From contig LVWT01000051.1 in assembly GCA_002083405.1 (NCBI GenBank), positions 34,721 to 98,720 on the forward strand: a DNA stretch of 64,000 nucleotides, written 5' to 3'. The DNA comes from Nitrospira sp. SG-bin2 (GTDB taxonomy: Bacteria; Nitrospirota; Nitrospiria; Nitrospirales; Nitrospiraceae). Shown here one piece after another: positions 60,554 to 64,000 of this stretch. Position numbers and translations under genes: made by a program. The notes beneath the pieces are model-generated. The model did no database searches, was not told where the DNA came from, and saw nothing but the letters and a program-made list of their open reading frames with translations. Each line of letters opens with the position of its first letter. The stretch's first letter is position 1.

Positions 60554-60694
60554 TCATTCGTCATGGAAGGCGCGGTGGAGGATGGACTCAAAGAGATTAG
60601 CCAGCCGGCAGCGTGAGGCGGCTGCTTCCTGGGTTTCCATCGCAAGGACCTCGACGACGCTGACAGCGAACTCCTGTTCGTGAACGTCAATCAC
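60554..60694 (-). CDS. 46-residue coupled ORF before fic
   Basis: Starts GTG 60694, overlapping the stop of the DUF6155-like gene by GTGA, and ends at 60554, overlapping the reconstructed fic start (60564). The peptide has an N-terminal VIDVHEQEFAVSVVEVLAMETQEAAASR and a helical C-terminal part. Not recognised. The tight overlaps suggest real coupled translation, but coding evidence is otherwise limited. Confidence 0.45.
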   Translation of the reverse strand: MIDVHEQEFAVSVVEVLAMETQEAAASRCRLANLFESILHRAFHDE

Positions 60695-61257
60695 TTTCGC
60701 TTGCCTGACACACCCGCTTCGAGCATACGAACATGCTCCCGAAGGGCATCGCCATAACCCCACCCGATATAGTCGGCGTGAGCCTCCAACTGCAGAATCC
60801 GCTCTCGAAACTGCGGATACAACGCCGGCTCTTCCTTTCGCAAGAGCTGCGTCATCTCGCGCAAGACGGATTCGAGGCTATTGTAGTAGGCCTCGTTGAT
60901 ATCGCCGAAGTCTCGCGTGAACTGTGTGCCGGTCTCCACGTAGGTCAGCATCAGGTCAATCGTGCCTGTTAAGTCACCCGTGGCTCTATGGTAATCGCGG
61001 ATGGCCTTGCGCGCTTCGGCCAGCTTGAGCTTTCCAAATCCTCGTTGCGGATAGAACTGTTCTACGATCGTGCGCCGGTACTTCTCCACGACCGTTCCGT
61101 CGCCAGCCTCGACCTGAACGCGGGCATGCAGGAAGTTGCGGTTAGTGGATGATGCGTCGTAGAGGTCTTTAACTAACGCTAGCAGTGCCGGCTTCGACTG
61201 GACATCTAGGTGTCGACGAATGGACGACCAACCGGAGGATTTCTTCTCGCTCGTCAT
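60691..61257 (-). CDS. DUF6155-like protein
   Basis: A 188-residue helical protein. The beginning (SIRRHLDVQSKPALLALVKDLYDASSTNRNFLHAR) resembles DUF6155 from memory; the rest is helices with charged residues (TGTIDLMLTYVETGTQFTRDFGDINEAYY). It lies 35 bp downstream of the Res-type gene and couples to the next small ORF. Function unknown; its place in a restriction-like operon suggests an accessory defence role. Confidence 0.55.
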   Translation of the reverse strand: MTSEKKSSGWSSIRRHLDVQSKPALLALVKDLYDASSTNRNFLHARVQVEAGDGTVVEKYRRTIVEQFYPQRGFGKLKLAEARKAIRDYHRATGDLTGTIDLMLTYVETGTQFTRDFGDINEAYYNSLESVLREMTQLLRKEEPALYPQFRERILQLEAHADYIGWGYGDALREHVRMLEAGVSGKRK

Positions 61258-61292
61258 AACTCACCCTGGAACGTGGTAGAGCAGGGAATTGT

Positions 61293-63977
61293 TCAAGATC
61301 TTGTAAGTAGCCTACTGATGCTCGAAAAATCTCCCTCGGTCGGCATCACAAACAGACACCGCCCTCCGCTTCGCGCAGCCCACACGGCACCTATTGCCCG
61401 CTTTTCTTCTGCGTCGGTGCTGTCGTACAAGTGCTTACCTTTGTATTCGACTGCCAGCACACGCCCGTCTGTCAACTGGCACAGGAAGTCCGGGTAAAAC
61501 CAGTCCGTTGACGTTTGAAGCCGAAACGAGGTTGGTTTCCTGGGAAGATTTCTGACCCAGAATTGCACGGACGGCAGGCCGTCGAGAAACTGTGCGCATC
61601 GAAATTCTTCGGTAGTATTTCCATCGCTCGTCTTTTCGGACAGTTCTCCAGGCTTTGGCCCGAAGTAATGTTTTTGAAACTGAAAGCCGCCGTCATAGAC
61701 ACGGCTTGGTTCATAGCCCATTGTTCGGAAGTTGATCGTATGCCCTGCATCTACGGCCAGCGACGAATCAGGAAGCAGCAGCAACTGAAAGGCCGTCTTG
61801 CGCTCACTGTCTCGATGTTCCTGAATGCGAGCCGCAATCTCGTCGCGGAGCCGGAAGCGGTCGAGTGCGAGGGCGTTGACGTCCGCAATCCCAAATGTCG
61901 CCATGAGCCCGCGGATAACTTTCCTCAGAAATTCCGCCGACTCTCCGGCGGAAATATCATGATGGTCGATTTCCCGATCCAGCCATGCGACGAGTCGTTC
62001 AAGCGACCAGTCGTCTCTACCGCTGAGTTGGAGCACCTGTTGATGCAGCGTCCCGACAAAATCGGCATCCGCCCTATCCCCAATCACAATGGTCTGCACG
62101 TCGCCTTTTGTGCCGACATCAACCTCCCCGGTCTTGCCGAACGGGCGAGTTTTAGGATTGTACGCTGCCGACAGCGACGCCTCTTTTTCACTGAGCTTCC
62201 AGGGATGTTCAATTAAGAATGTGCTCTCCAACTCATAGAGCATTCCATTCTCCACCACACACAGCAGCGGTACGAGAAAGTCCAGCTGCCGTTCATAGGG
62301 CGAAGGGATGCGAGAGACGCCGGTGCCGCCGAAGGCCTGCTCCGCTTTGCGGACCAGGTCGGCGGCTTCCTCCACTTTGGCCTTGGCTTCCGGCGTTCTG
62401 ACACAACTCTTCACCTTTTCAGTGTCATCCTGATCGAGCGGAACCACGATGGTAATGGCGCCGATGGCGGCATCGATCCGCACTTTCCCGCCGAGCGCGG
62501 CCTCCTGAATCTGGGCTACGGTCGCGTCGATCTCAGCCGGCGCAAATGTCACGGTGTGTGGCTGCACACCGAGTGGCAACGTGCCCTGAGGCATTGGGAT
62601 GATGATATGCTTCGCTTCCGCAGTGGTGAAGCCGTTGTGTTCCAGAGCTTCGCGCAGTTCGGCCAACACGTCCGTGATGGATTCCGATACAGAGAACGCG
62701 TAGGAACAGTTCAAGTCAGGATGCCGCTTCGCTTGGGCATTCGGCAGCCGGAGAATGCGTCCGACGATTTGCTCGATGGCCGTTGCCGACCGCGTCTCTT
62801 TTAGGCTGCACAGGACATACGCGAACGGGCAATCCCAGCCCTCACGCAACTTTTCCACCGTGATAATGAGCCGGGCCGGGCACTTTTGAGAACCGATGTC
62901 CTTCACGTCTTTGAGTTCGTCCAGTCTACCGACGGAGATTTTCACCTCGTCTTTTGAAAGACTGAACTCACGCACCAGCTGATCGCGTAACGACTCGCAG
63001 GCATCCACACGCTCCGCCTGGATCAAGAGGATGGGCCGAATGTATTCCCCCGTCTGTTGCCCCTCTGTCACGGCGCGTTTTTCAAGGTCGGCGCGCAACG
63101 TGACCGCCTCCGCCAAGAGTTGTTCGCGCTGGCCGGGATGCCGCGTGATGACTCGCAACGGCAGCTTCACCATTTGCGCCGCTTTCAATTCAGCCGCTGA
63201 GACGCGGTGCAGCACGTTGGATAGGTTCTTCTCTCTTGCCGGTGTGGCTGTAAACTCGATAATGCAAGACGGCAAGACCTGCCCGAGGGTGGAGAACGAA
63301 AGATCTGTCCGTGCATTGTGCGCTTCGTCCACGATCACGATGGGACGACGCAACCGCAGCATGTTCACGAGCGATGGCTTGGGCTTTCCGTCGGCTCCTT
63401 TTAATAATTCAGGCACTCGGTCGATGGGCACGTTAAGCAGATGCTCAGCAAACGCGCCGTTTTGGTCGTAGACCTTTCGCCCGGTCGTATCTTCGACGCG
63501 GAATGACTGAATGGTGGACACGATCACCACCGTCTGCCCTTCCACCGTCGCACGAGAGAGGCGCAAGGCTTCTTCGATCGTCACCACTTCCACAGCGCCG
63601 CAGGCGAGTTCCAACGCACGACGGTACGGATGGCGAGGATCGCGCAAGGCATCGGCAGTTTGATCGAGAATGGTATTACTCGGCACCAGCCAAAGCACCA
63701 CGGCCCGTTCGGCCCGCATAAACTCGCGCTGCGCTAACCCGGCGGCATAACAGGCGAGCAATGTCTTGCCGCCGCCCGTCGGCACACGCAAGCAAACATA
63801 GGGCATCCCATCCCCCAGCCCAGTGGAGGAAATTGGGAGATACGGCATTGCCTCCCCGGTGAGTTTCCGCGTCGTATCACGAAAGGCCGACGAGGGATCG
63901 CCGGTCCTGGCAGTCAGACGGAAGAACTCCCGTAGCGAATCCAGGACTCGCTCTTGATAGTCTTTCAGCGTGATCAC
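61293..63977 (-). CDS. Res-type DEAD/DEAH helicase with C-terminal nuclease-like domain
   Basis: An 894-residue SF2 helicase of the type III restriction Res family. Walker A VPTGGGKT near residue 65-72, DEAH box VDEAH (217-220), TATPAREKN, REGWDCPFAYVL, and QIVGRILRLP. The C-terminal DFLCQLTDGRVLAVEYKGKHL carries a (D)-xn-ExK nuclease motif. ATG 63977 is 23 bases from the window end, so a Mod methyltransferase could lie upstream but is not seen. The downstream genes (DUF6155-like, 46-residue ORF, fic) are likely in the same operon. Confidence 0.88.
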   Translation of the reverse strand: MITLKDYQERVLDSLREFFRLTARTGDPSSAFRDTTRKLTGEAMPYLPISSTGLGDGMPYVCLRVPTGGGKTLLACYAAGLAQREFMRAERAVVLWLVPSNTILDQTADALRDPRHPYRRALELACGAVEVVTIEEALRLSRATVEGQTVVIVSTIQSFRVEDTTGRKVYDQNGAFAEHLLNVPIDRVPELLKGADGKPKPSLVNMLRLRRPIVIVDEAHNARTDLSFSTLGQVLPSCIIEFTATPAREKNLSNVLHRVSAAELKAAQMVKLPLRVITRHPGQREQLLAEAVTLRADLEKRAVTEGQQTGEYIRPILLIQAERVDACESLRDQLVREFSLSKDEVKISVGRLDELKDVKDIGSQKCPARLIITVEKLREGWDCPFAYVLCSLKETRSATAIEQIVGRILRLPNAQAKRHPDLNCSYAFSVSESITDVLAELREALEHNGFTTAEAKHIIIPMPQGTLPLGVQPHTVTFAPAEIDATVAQIQEAALGGKVRIDAAIGAITIVVPLDQDDTEKVKSCVRTPEAKAKVEEAADLVRKAEQAFGGTGVSRIPSPYERQLDFLVPLLCVVENGMLYELESTFLIEHPWKLSEKEASLSAAYNPKTRPFGKTGEVDVGTKGDVQTIVIGDRADADFVGTLHQQVLQLSGRDDWSLERLVAWLDREIDHHDISAGESAEFLRKVIRGLMATFGIADVNALALDRFRLRDEIAARIQEHRDSERKTAFQLLLLPDSSLAVDAGHTINFRTMGYEPSRVYDGGFQFQKHYFGPKPGELSEKTSDGNTTEEFRCAQFLDGLPSVQFWVRNLPRKPTSFRLQTSTDWFYPDFLCQLTDGRVLAVEYKGKHLYDSTDAEEKRAIGAVWAARSGGRCLFVMPTEGDFSSISRLLTRS

Positions 63978-64000
63978 GATTTGCCCTTTGAGTGAAACCC

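Overview
The window is a GC-rich bacterial chromosome segment that includes the replication-origin neighbourhood. Reading leftwards from about 28.8 kb there is a probable oriC, then dnaA, dnaN, gyrB and gyrA on the minus strand. The gene complement fits an aerobic, chemolithotrophic Gram-negative bacterium: a NuoF-type flavoprotein with a plant-type ferredoxin, malate dehydrogenase, a NorD/CbbO-like AAA-ATPase partner, a ferredoxin:thioredoxin-reductase-like protein, a DsrE/F sulfur-relay pair and a tandem ThyX. From memory of such gene neighbourhoods I favour the phylum Nitrospirota (Nitrospira-like). That is inference; no 16S gene is present.

Layout. 0-14 kb is mostly housekeeping: tRNA-Ala, ABC-F ATPase, PilZ protein, rarA, a hydrolase, folE/PTPS, an ErpA/IscA-type carrier, ferredoxin/nuoF, a PuuD-like membrane protein, mdh and a large VWA protein with a repeat-rich N-terminus. 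14.9-16.6 kb is a convergent restriction endonuclease/methyltransferase pair. 16.8-19.2 kb is a two-component system followed by a 27-residue membrane peptide behind an operator of three 11-bp repeats. 19.2-31.2 kb holds smpB, a DciA-like gene, the gyrA-gyrB-dnaN-dnaA block, the origin, an AT-rich DsrE/F-like operon and hisS. 31.3-36.1 kb holds a tandem ThyX, a TPR protein, a 116-bp tandem repeat and a helicase-like protein without a visible Walker A.

36.37-44.47 kb is an 8.1-kb integrated element in the 3' end of a tRNA-Leu gene. It is bounded by an 18-bp direct repeat and carries a tyrosine recombinase, a serine recombinase, a ParB-like gene, several unknown small genes (two sharing a repeated motif) and an envelope-protein pair. 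Just outside its right end lies a second tiny membrane-peptide gene. It is a paralogue of the one at 19.08 kb, with a nearly identical operator placed exactly the same distance (86 nt) from the start codon. This pair is the most striking undescribed feature of the window.

45-59.6 kb returns to ordinary genes: a Tat-exported aminotransferase-like protein, gcvP, a zinc-ribbon/DUF898/M48 peptidase operon with a second two-component system, purU, rimO and a gamma-carbonic anhydrase-like protein. 59.7-64 kb is a defence-like accessory region. A Res-type helicase-nuclease, a DUF6155-like protein, a 46-residue ORF and a Fic gene (apparently frameshifted near its 5' end) form one coupled minus-strand operon. 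It meets a convergent small gene with a Fic-inhibitor-type motif.
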